A DNA stretch of 64,000 nt from Bacillus piscicola. GTDB lineage: Bacteria; Bacillota; Bacilli; Bacillales; Marinococcaceae. The notes under the pieces were generated by a model. The model was not told the DNA's origin. It did not search any database and saw nothing but the letters and a program-made list of their open reading frames with translations. Numbering within the stretch: position 1 is the first letter of the stretch; every line of letters starts with the position of its first letter. The position numbers and the translations under genes are program-made. Where the stretch lies: positions 62,001-126,000 of the forward strand of contig NZ_JAJJJF010000005.1 in NCBI RefSeq assembly GCF_022458745.1, read 5' to 3'. Positions 1 to 9,241 of the stretch are shown here, in pieces.

Positions 1-1637
<1,637 letters not shown>

Positions 1638-1717
1638 CTTTAATGCGTCTGTGGTACTATACGTTACAGCAGGTAAACTCTGGTTGTGACAGGTAAACCG
1701 TGAAAGGAGGGGTGAGA

Positions 1718-1972
1718 ATGGAAGCGATTATTATGCTCGTGCTTATGTTTGCTATTTTCTATTTTTTGCTGATACGACCTCAGCAAAAGCGACAAAAGCA
1801 AGTGCGTGAAATGCACTCTAATTTGCAAAAAGGTGATCGAATCGTAACGATTGGCGGTCTGCATGGAAAGATTGATGCAATTGATGAAGATAAAATTGTG
1901 ATTGATACAGGTACATCACAAAAACTTACCTTTGATCGCAATTCGGTGCGTGAAGTAGTAAATGAAGACTAA
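1718..1972 (+). CDS. yajC: YajC, preprotein translocase accessory subunit
   Basis: 84-residue single-pass membrane protein associated with the SecYEG-SecDF translocase. An N-terminal hydrophobic helix (residues 1-20) is followed by RPQQKRQKQ and a small cytosolic domain containing GDRIVTIGGLHGKI, the family signature. An upstream in-frame GTG at 1700 is rejected: AAAGGAGG at 1703-1710 is an ideal ribosome binding site 7 nt before the ATG at 1718. It lies after queA-tgt as in other Bacillaceae, and the secD and secF genes are about 3.6 kb downstream. Confidence 0.95.
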   Translation: MEAIIMLVLMFAIFYFLLIRPQQKRQKQVREMHSNLQKGDRIVTIGGLHGKIDAIDEDKIVIDTGTSQKLTFDRNSVREVVNED

Positions 1973-1983
1973 TTTTCTTACAT

Positions 1984-2059
1984 AAAAGAGACTGGCACCC
2001 TGTACTCGATTTGATCCTTTTACAAGGAATCGAAACGAAAGGATGCCAGTCTCTTTTTT
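1984..2059. terminator. Bidirectional terminator between yajC and the convergent TIGR04086 gene
   Basis: Perfect 14-bp inverted repeat, AAAAGAGACTGGCA (1984-1997) and TGCCAGTCTCTTTT (2044-2057), with a T-run on the right and an A-run on the left. It can therefore stop transcription from both sides. The loop is long (about 46 nt). Confidence 0.8.
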
Positions 2060-2074
2060 GGTGCTTGTACTGTT

Positions 2075-2446
2075 TTAGCTAGCAGCATTAACTCCGATTG
2101 CAGCTCCGATGGCGGAGACAGCTAGAAAGCCGGCAAAAAATAAACCTTGAACACTGCTAACCGTACTGTCAAAGCCAAGGTACTGATACAGGATTACTAA
2201 GAGGCATACACACGCGGCTGTTAACGTACCAACTAACAGGCCTTTCTCCTTGGCGCGAGCTCCGGCAGTAATTCCGCCGATGGTGAAGCTCAGAAACGCT
2301 GCTGCCCACAATAGCCATTCGATGGAGCTTTCTGAGACAGAAGTAAATCGAAGCAGAAGCGAAAATATGAGGCTGAAACCAATTAACATTCCAATCGTCA
2401 CGATCATCCCACTGCCAATACTGTATAAACGCCCTGTTCCCTGCAC
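2075..2446 (-). CDS. TIGR04086 family membrane protein (YrzE-like)
   Basis: 123-residue integral membrane protein with four predicted hydrophobic helices (residues about 13-33, 43-60, 70-88 and 98-118) and very short loops. Position after yajC and before the DUF421 gene matches yrzE of B. subtilis, and the pattern GMLIGFSLIFSLLLRF fits TIGR04086. Function of the family is unknown. The start is GTG, preceded on the minus strand by AAGGAGGGG, a strong ribosome binding site. It is transcribed against yajC and shares its terminator. Confidence 0.8.
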   Translation of the reverse strand: MQGTGRLYSIGSGMIVTIGMLIGFSLIFSLLLRFTSVSESSIEWLLWAAAFLSFTIGGITAGARAKEKGLLVGTLTAACVCLLVILYQYLGFDSTVSSVQGLFFAGFLAVSAIGAAIGVNAAS

Positions 2447-2586
2447 CTTCTCCCCTCCTTTTACTTCTAACTATATGGAAGAAAACGACTATTTAGACTA
2501 GTTTTGTCCAAGAACAATCTATGATACGTCGCTATACATAGTTCACCACGGGACAGACATACTAACAAGAGACGTAAGGATTTAAA

Positions 2587-3243
2587 GTGGGTGTAAATGT
2601 GGATATTGTGACGATTGCTTTCCGTACAGTGATCATCTATTTCTTTCTCCTGCTTACACTGCGAATGATGGGGAAGAGGGAGATAGGGGATATTTCAGTT
2701 CTTGATTTTGTCGTATCGATTATGTTTGCGGAGCTTGCTGTTATTTCTATTGAAGACACAAAAGAGCCGCTTATTAAAACGGTTATCCCAATCGTAATTT
2801 TGTTAATGATTCAAGTAACGCTCGCCTTTTTGTCATTAAAGAGTGAACGTGTACGTCATTTGCTAGACGGGAAACCTACTTTTTTAATAAAAAATGGTCA
2901 AATCGATGAAAAAGCAATGAAAAAGCAACGTTACAATTTTGATGATTTGTTAACCCAAATCCGCCAGCAGAACGTGAAGGACATTTCGGATGTCGAATTT
3001 GCCGTTCTTGAACCTTCTGGGGATCTGTCTGTTTTTGAAAAAGAGGAGGGAGAACAGACATTTTTTCCACTCCCTTTAATTATCGATGGCAAAGTTCAAG
3101 CTGATCACTTACAAAAAGCGAAAAAAGACGAGCTGTGGCTGCGGCGCGAATTACGCAAAGCAGGAATTATGCACATCCACGACATTTCTTATTGCGCTCT
3201 CCATGGAGACGGGGTTCTTTACATTGATCTTCACGACGAGTAA
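2587..3243 (+). CDS. yrbG: DUF421 domain membrane protein (YrbG/YetF family)
   Basis: 218 residues. Three N-terminal membrane helices (about 8-30, 35-55, 60-80) precede a cytosolic alpha/beta region with the family motifs GKREIGDISVLDFVV, DGKPTFLIKNGQID and LRKAGI, characteristic of DUF421 proteins. In B. subtilis, relatives such as YetF are linked to spores, but the molecular role is not established. The GTG at 2587 follows TAAGGA by 6 nt; a second GTG at 2599 is possible. It is monocistronic. Confidence 0.88.
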   Translation: MGVNVDIVTIAFRTVIIYFFLLLTLRMMGKREIGDISVLDFVVSIMFAELAVISIEDTKEPLIKTVIPIVILLMIQVTLAFLSLKSERVRHLLDGKPTFLIKNGQIDEKAMKKQRYNFDDLLTQIRQQNVKDISDVEFAVLEPSGDLSVFEKEEGEQTFFPLPLIIDGKVQADHLQKAKKDELWLRRELRKAGIMHIHDISYCALHGDGVLYIDLHDE

Positions 3244-3264
3244 ATCAGTTCGTTTCATAGTATA

Positions 3265-3400
3265 GAACAGTTGATTTCCACTGCAGGCGGACGCTTTCAC
3301 TTGCTCTCACTGTGTCTTCTTTGCCGCGGGCATGGCCCCCGCCTCAGGCCTGCAGGATGCAGGTCATGCAACCGTTGCGATAGACGCTCGCGAACTTAGG
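3265..3400. repeat. GC-rich dispersed intergenic repeat, copy 1 (truncated)
   Basis: The intergenic region between yrbG and spoVB is richer in G+C than its surroundings and shares several blocks with the reverse complement of 55996-56180. The shared blocks are GAACAGTTGAT, TCCACTGCAGGCGGACG, GGGC.TGGCC and GCAGGATG. The far end of the element is missing here and an unrelated block of about 26 nt is inserted after the first shared segment. Repeats beginning this way are widespread in Bacillaceae intergenic DNA; their function is unknown to me. Confidence 0.7.
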
Positions 3401-3440
3401 TTGTTTCCTTACCATACGCTTGAGAAGTTAAATTTGATCA

Positions 3441-4985
3441 TTAAAATATTTTTGGGATCAGCTGTTTTAGCTGGTTCCATTTTAGAATACCAAGTGTAAA
3501 TAAGAAGAGTGAGTACGCGGCAATGGAAATAGTAACTGCCGAAAGTGCGTGAATGATTACGGTGAATTCTGCTAAGAAGTACTGGTTAAAAAAGTGGGCT
3601 CCTGTTACGGAAAGGAGTCCTGATCCAATGACAAATAAGCAAAAACGCCCTTCAATTACAAACCCGCAAGCTTTGGAGACAACGTGAATATGCAGTAAGG
3701 TTACCAGCACCATATTAATGGCAATGGCAAGCGTCGCCCCTTTAATTCCTAGTTCAGGCTGAGACGTTAAGACGAATAACGCGGCCAATTTAATGATCGC
3801 ACCTATTAATGTGTTAACCATCGCTGATCGTGCAAGATCTAACCCTTGCAAAACAGCTTGTAGAGGACCTTGTATATATAGAAAAATACTGAATGGGGCT
3901 AAAATTTTAAGATAGTAAGCCGTGTGAGGGGCATCATACATAACATTCATTACTAATTCAGCAAAGGTATATAAAAAGATTGAGGAGAAGACCCCTGCAA
4001 GAAGCGCCGTTCTGATTGTTTGCCGTATCCGGTGCTGGATCGCTGTAAAGTTATTATTTGCAGCGGCCTCGCTCACGGCAGGCACCAGGGAAACGGAGAA
4101 AGAATACGTAATGAAAGTAGGCAAAAACAAAATAGGAATAACAAAACCCGTTAACTCTCCGTACTGAGCAGTAGCTGCCGCCGTTGTAATACCTGCAAGA
4201 GCTAAGCTTTGTGAAATAATGATCGGTTCAAAGAATAAAGAGATGGATCCGATTAGGCGGCTGCCTGTAGCGGGCAGGGCAATAGCCATCAAGTCAGAAA
4301 ACGTTTCCCGTCCTTTTTGCAAAGACTTTAGAAAATGGCTGCGAACTTTGATAGGTTTGTTTTGTTTGAAGCTTTTAACTAAATATAAAAGAGAGGCACC
4401 TTCTCCAGCGACGCTGGCAAGCATAGCACCGGCGGAAGCATACTCCAGTCCGTAGGGCATAAGAAAGTTTGTACAAAGCGCGACGAGAGAAATCCGTACA
4501 ACTTGTTCGATCACCTGGGCGGAAGCTGTCGGTTTCATATTTTGCCGTCCTTGAAAGTATCCTTTCAGAACAGCGGAAACTGCTACAATTGGAATGATGG
4601 GTGTAATGGCTATTAACGGGTAAAGGGCACGGCTGTCTGTCAAAAAGAAAGTAGCAAAAATAGGAGCACATCCGAGCAATAGTAAAGTGAACAAAATACT
4701 AAGGATGCCAGTCACAGAAAGCGATACAACTAACACTCGTTTCATCTTAGTCCTGTCCTGATTCAGTTCTGCTTCTGCAATCAGCTTAGAAATCGCAACA
4801 GGAAGTCCCATTTGTGTTAAGGTAATAATGAGTAGAAGGGCAGGAAAAGCCATCATATACAGGCCTACTCCTTCTGCGCCTAGTATTTTTGCAGTAATGA
4901 TTCGATTAACAAATCCTAGAACACGAGTAATCAGTCCTGCAACGATTAATATGATCGTTCCTTGTATAAATGTTTGTTTGCTCAT
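3441..4985 (-). CDS. spoVB: SpoVB, stage V sporulation polysaccharide flippase
   Basis: 514-residue polytopic membrane protein of the MOP superfamily (PST/MATE-like, same group as MurJ and RfbX). It has about 14 hydrophobic helices, and its N-terminus carries GTIILIVAGLITRVLGFVNRI, typical of SpoVB. Other conserved stretches are GAEGVGLYMMAFP and LKGYFQG. In B. subtilis SpoVB acts in the mother cell membrane and is needed for spore cortex peptidoglycan, probably moving lipid-linked precursor. It is divergent from comN. ATG start. Confidence 0.95.
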   Translation of the reverse strand: MSKQTFIQGTIILIVAGLITRVLGFVNRIITAKILGAEGVGLYMMAFPALLLIITLTQMGLPVAISKLIAEAELNQDRTKMKRVLVVSLSVTGILSILFTLLLLGCAPIFATFFLTDSRALYPLIAITPIIPIVAVSAVLKGYFQGRQNMKPTASAQVIEQVVRISLVALCTNFLMPYGLEYASAGAMLASVAGEGASLLYLVKSFKQNKPIKVRSHFLKSLQKGRETFSDLMAIALPATGSRLIGSISLFFEPIIISQSLALAGITTAAATAQYGELTGFVIPILFLPTFITYSFSVSLVPAVSEAAANNNFTAIQHRIRQTIRTALLAGVFSSIFLYTFAELVMNVMYDAPHTAYYLKILAPFSIFLYIQGPLQAVLQGLDLARSAMVNTLIGAIIKLAALFVLTSQPELGIKGATLAIAINMVLVTLLHIHVVSKACGFVIEGRFCLFVIGSGLLSVTGAHFFNQYFLAEFTVIIHALSAVTISIAAYSLFLFTLGILKWNQLKQLIPKIF

Positions 4986-5104
4986 GCATGGTCGCCTGCC
5001 TTTGTCCTATTCTCATAAAAAACATAGAACGAGTCTTACCAAGATGTATATGCAAGGACGGGAGACAAGCATGTCTTTTTTTGAACGAAAAGGAGGGTAT
5101 AGTA

Positions 5105-5425
5105 ATGACACAGCAATTTGAAGTGTGGAAAGCAGATGCAGAACCGGCGTTAGTAAGTAAATGGGAGGAATTCCGGCTTTTGGGATATACACAGGCAACC
5201 AAAGAGGAAATCTGGCTCTGCGTACTGGAGAAACTTCATAAACGGGGTGAACCTGTCCGTCTTCACGCCCTTATTAATACCATTCTAAGTCTGCGTTTAA
5301 GTGAATTTATGACCCGGATTACTGTTCAGTCCTACCAGGAGAGCCACTATTCTGACAGCAGTACGTTAGATCATTTGATCGGTGAGATAGACGCCCACGT
5401 GTCAAACAAACGACATTTGACATGA
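5105..5425 (+). CDS. comN: ComN, post-transcriptional regulator (YrzD)
   Basis: 106-residue protein placed between spoVB and secD exactly as yrzD/comN in B. subtilis, where ComN promotes accumulation of comE mRNA and binds DivIVA. The sequence is mostly helical, with WEEFRLLGYTQATKEEIW and LSLRLSEFMTRIT typical of the family. The open frame extends back to 4970 but AGGAGGG at 5091-5097 fixes the ATG at 5105. The presumed target operon comE is present at 55273-60044, though rearranged. Confidence 0.87.
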   Translation: MTQQFEVWKADAEPALVSKWEEFRLLGYTQATKEEIWLCVLEKLHKRGEPVRLHALINTILSLRLSEFMTRITVQSYQESHYSDSSTLDHLIGEIDAHVSNKRHLT

Positions 5426-5566
5426 AATTGAACACGTCAGTATAATTGATATGTTGCTTTCCCCCCGAATGGATTACATAGATGGACGAGTATGGTTAAA
5501 TGGAACACCCAGCCCGCGCACGCATGATTTTCTATATCGGGGCGGCCGAGGGAGGATGAACCAGTA

Positions 5567-6868
5567 ATGGTGAAAAAATCAAGGATCTTTATTTTTTTTA
5601 TTGTCTTACTTATTTTGGGCGGCATCATGTCCCCAACTGTTATGAATGTTGCTAAAGGAATAAACTTAGGTTTAGATCTGCAAGGCGGCTTTGAAATTCT
5701 TTATGAAGTGGAACCAGCGGAGGACGGCAAAAAAATCACCGATGAAACGATGCAGGCGACGGTAAGTGCCCTGAATCAGCGAGTCAACGTGTTAGGCGTT
5801 TCAGAACCAAATATTAGTATTGAAGGCGAAAATCGTATCCGCGTACAACTCGCGGGTGTTGAAGATCAACAGACGGCGCGTGATCTGTTAGCGACAGAAG
5901 CCGATCTTAGTTTTCGCGATGTGGATGACAAGGAACGTCTGTCAGGTGAAGCGCTGGAAGAGAATGGGGCAAGCGTCGGCTTTGATAAATCGAATCAGCC
6001 AGTGGTGACTGTCACATTAAAAGATGCCGATAAGTTTGGGAAAGTTACAAAGGACATTATCGAAGACTATTCTTATCCGAATAATCGCTTAGTCATCTGG
6101 CTTGATTATGAAGAAGGAGACTCATTTGCGGAAGAATCGCAAAAAGAGGACCCTAAATATTTGTCTGCACCAATGGTAAACAAGCCGTTATACCATAAGA
6201 ACATCCAAATAGAAGGGAATTTTGATATTCAAGAAGCAGAGTTTTTGGCAGAAGTGCTGAACTCTGGTTCGCTGCCTGTTGAGCTCCAAGAAGTGTATTC
6301 TAACGCAGTCGGTGCCTCACTCGGGGAAGATGCGATGGAAAAGACGATATTCGCCGGCTTCGTAGGAATCGCGATTGTTTTCTTGTATATGCTTATTTAT
6401 TACCGGTTTATGGGACTGATCGCCGCCATTACGCTAAGCGTATATATCTATCTTGTGCTCGTTATTTTTTATTGGATGGAAGGCGTGCTGACACTCCCTG
6501 GAATTGCTGCCTTAATACTTGGAGTCGGGATGGCAGTAGATGCCAATATTATTACGTATGAACGGATTAAGGAAGAAATAAAAGCGGGTAAAACCATTAT
6601 GTCTGCTTTTAAATCAGGAACGCGACGTTCGCTGTCAACGATTTTAGATGCGAATGTGACAACCATTTTGGCTGCTGGTGTCCTATTTTATTATGGAACA
6701 AGCTCGATACAAGGATTCGCTGTTATGCTGATCGTCAGCATTTTAACGAGCTTTTTAACGGCAGTGTACGGATCCCGGCTGCTACTGGGCTTGTGGGTGA
6801 AGAGCCGAGTCTTTAACAAAAAGCCTGGGGTTTTTGGTGTGAAGGAGAGTGAAATCAGTGAGCTCTAA
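5567..6868 (+). CDS. secD: SecD, protein translocase subunit
   Basis: 433 residues. One N-terminal membrane helix (about 7-25), the LGLDLQGG motif (about 34-41), a large external region with P1-type segments, then five C-terminal helices from about 263. LPGIAALILGVGMAVDANIITYERI is the fourth-helix signature with the conserved aspartate used for proton-driven protein translocation. SecD and SecF form an RND-type complex with SecYEG. Here secD ends inside the start of secF rather than being fused to it as in B. subtilis. The external region is rich in Asp and Glu, consistent with a halophile. Confidence 0.97.
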   Translation: MVKKSRIFIFFIVLLILGGIMSPTVMNVAKGINLGLDLQGGFEILYEVEPAEDGKKITDETMQATVSALNQRVNVLGVSEPNISIEGENRIRVQLAGVEDQQTARDLLATEADLSFRDVDDKERLSGEALEENGASVGFDKSNQPVVTVTLKDADKFGKVTKDIIEDYSYPNNRLVIWLDYEEGDSFAEESQKEDPKYLSAPMVNKPLYHKNIQIEGNFDIQEAEFLAEVLNSGSLPVELQEVYSNAVGASLGEDAMEKTIFAGFVGIAIVFLYMLIYYRFMGLIAAITLSVYIYLVLVIFYWMEGVLTLPGIAALILGVGMAVDANIITYERIKEEIKAGKTIMSAFKSGTRRSLSTILDANVTTILAAGVLFYYGTSSIQGFAVMLIVSILTSFLTAVYGSRLLLGLWVKSRVFNKKPGVFGVKESEISEL

Positions 6869-7808
6869 TAAAGAAAAACGTTTTTTTCACTTCGTTAAAC
6901 ACCGTACTAAATTTTTTCTGATTTCGCTTGTTGGCGTTCTGGCAGGTATTATATTGCTGGCAACGGTTGGTCTTAATCTTGGAATTGACTTTGAAAGCGG
7001 ATCTAGAGTGGATATTTTAGCGGACGAACCATTAACGGAAGAGGCAGTGTACAATCAGTTTGAAGAAGCTGGTAAAGGGTATGTACCAGACGATGTGACA
7101 CTTGCCGGTGAAAATCGCAATATGGCTTCTGCTACTTTTATCGGTACGCTTACAAAAGATGAAATAGCAGAGATACAAACATACTTTAATGAGAAATATG
7201 GCAAAGAGCCCAGCGTTAGTACAGTTTCTCCACAAGTCGGCCAGGAGCTTGCTAAAAACGCCCTCGTTTCCGTTTTAATTGCTTCAATCGGCATTATCAT
7301 TTACGTGACGATTCGCTTCCAATTTTTGTATGGTGTAGCGGCAATCGTAGCGCTTTTACACGATGCGTTCTTCATTATTGCTGTCTTTTCAATCGTGCAA
7401 TTTGAAGTTAACATTCCTTTTATAGCGGCTGTGCTGACGATTGTCGGGTACTCCATTAATGATACCATTGTTACTTTTGACCGAATAAGGGAGAACTTAC
7501 GATTCGCAGAAAGGATCAAGACATTTGATGATCTCGCTCGTGTCGTCGACCTTAGTTTGAATCAAACGTTAACACGCTCTATCAATACGGTTTTAACTGT
7601 TGTGTTTGCGGCAGCTGCCCTCTTTTTCCTTGGCGGTGAAGCAATTCGGTCGTTTTCTTTTGCATTACTTGTTGGTTTGATAGCCGGAACGTACTCTTCA
7701 ATGTTCTTGGCGGCACAATTATGGGTCGTTTGGAAGTGGAAAAGTATGGAACGCTCGCGTAAAAAACCAAAGAAGAAAGATCCAGAAGAACTGGAACCAG
7801 AGGTATAA
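6858..7808 (+). CDS. secF: SecF, protein translocase subunit
   Basis: About 316 residues with six membrane helices. LGIDFESGSRVDI after the first helix and AVLTIVGYSINDTIVTFDRI in the fourth are SecF signatures. Two GTG starts are possible, 6849 and 6858. The Shine-Dalgarno AAGGAG at 6842-6847 is only 1 nt from the first and 10 nt from the second, so 6858 is chosen. The gene overlaps the end of secD by 11 nt, giving translational coupling and balanced subunits. The C-terminus is strongly charged (KKPKKKDPEELEPEV) and cytosolic. Confidence 0.96.
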   Translation: MSSNKEKRFFHFVKHRTKFFLISLVGVLAGIILLATVGLNLGIDFESGSRVDILADEPLTEEAVYNQFEEAGKGYVPDDVTLAGENRNMASATFIGTLTKDEIAEIQTYFNEKYGKEPSVSTVSPQVGQELAKNALVSVLIASIGIIIYVTIRFQFLYGVAAIVALLHDAFFIIAVFSIVQFEVNIPFIAAVLTIVGYSINDTIVTFDRIRENLRFAERIKTFDDLARVVDLSLNQTLTRSINTVLTVVFAAAALFFLGGEAIRSFSFALLVGLIAGTYSSMFLAAQLWVVWKWKSMERSRKKPKKKDPEELEPEV

Positions 7809-7820
7809 GATCGTGAAAGC

Positions 7821-7912
7821 AGGGTCTGATTTTCTCCAGAACAACTACGGATTGTAGATTAACTTTGAGCTAACTACAAAAACTAGTCGTACGGAGAAAA
7901 CAGGCTCTTTTA
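7821..7912 (+). terminator. Long imperfect hairpin with T-run after secF
   Basis: GGTCTGATTTTCTCC (7823-7837) can pair with GGAGAAAACAGGCTC (7893-7907), followed by TTTTATTTT. The 55-nt apical part holds further dyads, for example CTAC/GTAG and GTAG.TTA/TAA.TAC. It serves as a terminator for secF, but it also lies directly before the cation efflux gene and could be a leader structure. Confidence 0.6.
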
Positions 7913-7931
7913 TTTTGGGAGGGAAAAATGG

Positions 7932-8852
7932 GTGGAGAAAACAATGGAGAAGGAAGAACAGACCCGATATAAAATGGTGAGACTCGGGGCGGTTGTTGGC
8001 ATACTTGGCAATGTTTTTCTGGCGGTGCTTAAATTAATCGTCGGCCTCCTTGCTGACAGCCGGGCATTAATTGCTGATGCCATCCATTCCGCATCAGATA
8101 TGATCGGATCTGTAGCTGTTTTAATTGGTGTTCGGGCAGCTAAAATCCCCCCAGATAGGGATCATCCATACGGCCATGGTAAGGCCGAAACAGTAACCGC
8201 GATTATTGTGGCCGTTCTATTATTTATTGTCGGCTTTGAAATTGGCTGGAGTGCAATAAAAGATGTCCGGGAACCTGTTCTTGTCCCGAAGATGACAGCG
8301 TTATATGCTGTGTTGTTTTCAATTGTAATGAAAGAAGGAATGTTTCGTTTTAAATACAGATTGGGTAAAAAGTATAAAAGTGAAGCACTTTTGACAGATG
8401 CCTGGCATCACCGTTCTGATGTGTTTTCATCTTTTGCGGCCTTGCTTGGAATTGGCGCCTCGCTATTGGGAAAAGAAATGAATATTTCCTGGCTCTTATA
8501 CGGGGATTTAGCAGCTGGAATATTTGTATCGATATTAGTAATGAGAATGGCATGGAAGTTAGGGGGTGAATCGATCCATAATGCGCTTGATCATGTGCTC
8601 CATCCAGAAGATACGGTAGAGATGAGAGAAATCGCAAGTGCTGTGGCGGGTGTCGTTCAAATTGATGAGTTTTTAGCCAGAGAGCACGGTTATTATGTGA
8701 TTGTGGATATAAAGGTCGCTGTTGACCCTCTAATTACAGTAGAAGAGGGGCACGCCATCGGCAAAGAAGTAAAAGAACAGTTGTTAAAGGAGCCGGGTGT
8801 AAAAGATGTATTTGTTCATATTAACCCATATAACGAGGGGGGGAGGAAGTAA
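7932..8852 (+). CDS. Cation diffusion facilitator (CDF) family efflux protein
   Basis: 306 residues: six membrane helices (about 15-215) followed by a cytosolic ferredoxin-like domain. Metal-site motifs are visible in helix 2 (DAIHSASD, the HxxxD pair) and helix 5 (DAWHHRSD, the HxxxD pair), plus DHPYGHGKAE between them, as in FieF/YeaB-type transporters. It should export divalent cations such as Fe, Zn, Mn or Co in exchange for protons; the metal cannot be read from sequence. The GTG at 7932 is 8 nt after GGGAGGG; an ATG at 7944 is the alternative. It is placed between secF and a LapA-like gene, and its stop is followed immediately by the next ATG. Confidence 0.92.
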   Translation: MEKTMEKEEQTRYKMVRLGAVVGILGNVFLAVLKLIVGLLADSRALIADAIHSASDMIGSVAVLIGVRAAKIPPDRDHPYGHGKAETVTAIIVAVLLFIVGFEIGWSAIKDVREPVLVPKMTALYAVLFSIVMKEGMFRFKYRLGKKYKSEALLTDAWHHRSDVFSSFAALLGIGASLLGKEMNISWLLYGDLAAGIFVSILVMRMAWKLGGESIHNALDHVLHPEDTVEMREIASAVAGVVQIDEFLAREHGYYVIVDIKVAVDPLITVEEGHAIGKEVKEQLLKEPGVKDVFVHINPYNEGGRK

Positions 8853-9191
8853 ATGACAAGTCAGGCCTCTTGGATCCTCGGACTAATTGCTGCTCTTATT
8901 ATCGCGATATTTGCAGTTATTAATGTAGATGCAGTGACGGTTAATTATTTGTTCGGCACAGCAGAGTGGCCGTTGATTCTCGTTATACTCGGCTCAGTCG
9001 TGATGGGAGCCGTTATTGTAGGATCTTTTGGAATGGTAAGAACATACCGTTTGAAACGGGAAGTAAGACAGTGGAAAAAACAGGCTGAAGCTGTCCAGTC
9101 TGCTGACAGCGAGAAAGAGAGAACGGTTGGCAACCCGCAATCACAGCAAGAGCGTTCAACAGATACTCACGATAATCATTCACCTTCCTGA
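8853..9191 (+). CDS. LapA domain (DUF1049) membrane protein, YrvD-like
   Basis: 112 residues: two membrane helices (about 7-25 and 40-62) separated by a short loop with VNVDAVTVNYLFG, the LapA_dom signature, then a charged cytosolic tail from residue 64. The tail is rich in Gln, Glu and Lys and probably forms a coiled coil before a disordered end. E. coli LapA/LapB regulate lipopolysaccharide assembly; the role in Firmicutes is unknown. The ATG directly follows the stop of the CDF gene, preceded by GGGGGGAGG, so the two are one operon. In B. subtilis yrvD sits likewise before recJ. Confidence 0.85.
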   Translation: MTSQASWILGLIAALIIAIFAVINVDAVTVNYLFGTAEWPLILVILGSVVMGAVIVGSFGMVRTYRLKREVRQWKKQAEAVQSADSEKERTVGNPQSQQERSTDTHDNHSPS

Positions 9192-9220
9192 TTGTAACCC
9201 CTGAACCCCTCTAGTATAAT
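9192..9220 (+). promoter_or_regulatory. Predicted sigma-A promoter for recJ
   Basis: TTGTAA (9192-9197), 17-nt spacer, TATAAT (9215-9220). Start of transcription would fall near 9227, only about 15 nt before the recJ ATG. An inverted repeat ACCCCTGA (about 9197-9204) / TCAGGGGT (about 9229-9236) brackets the -10 box. Confidence 0.65.
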
Positions 9221-9241
9221 AAGTGGGTCAGGGGTGTTAGT

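Noticed and set aside
4970-5104. 45-residue N-terminal extension of ComN
   Set aside because: Cysteine-rich, unlike the family, and overlaps the divergent spoVB start; the ribosome site is at 5091-5097.
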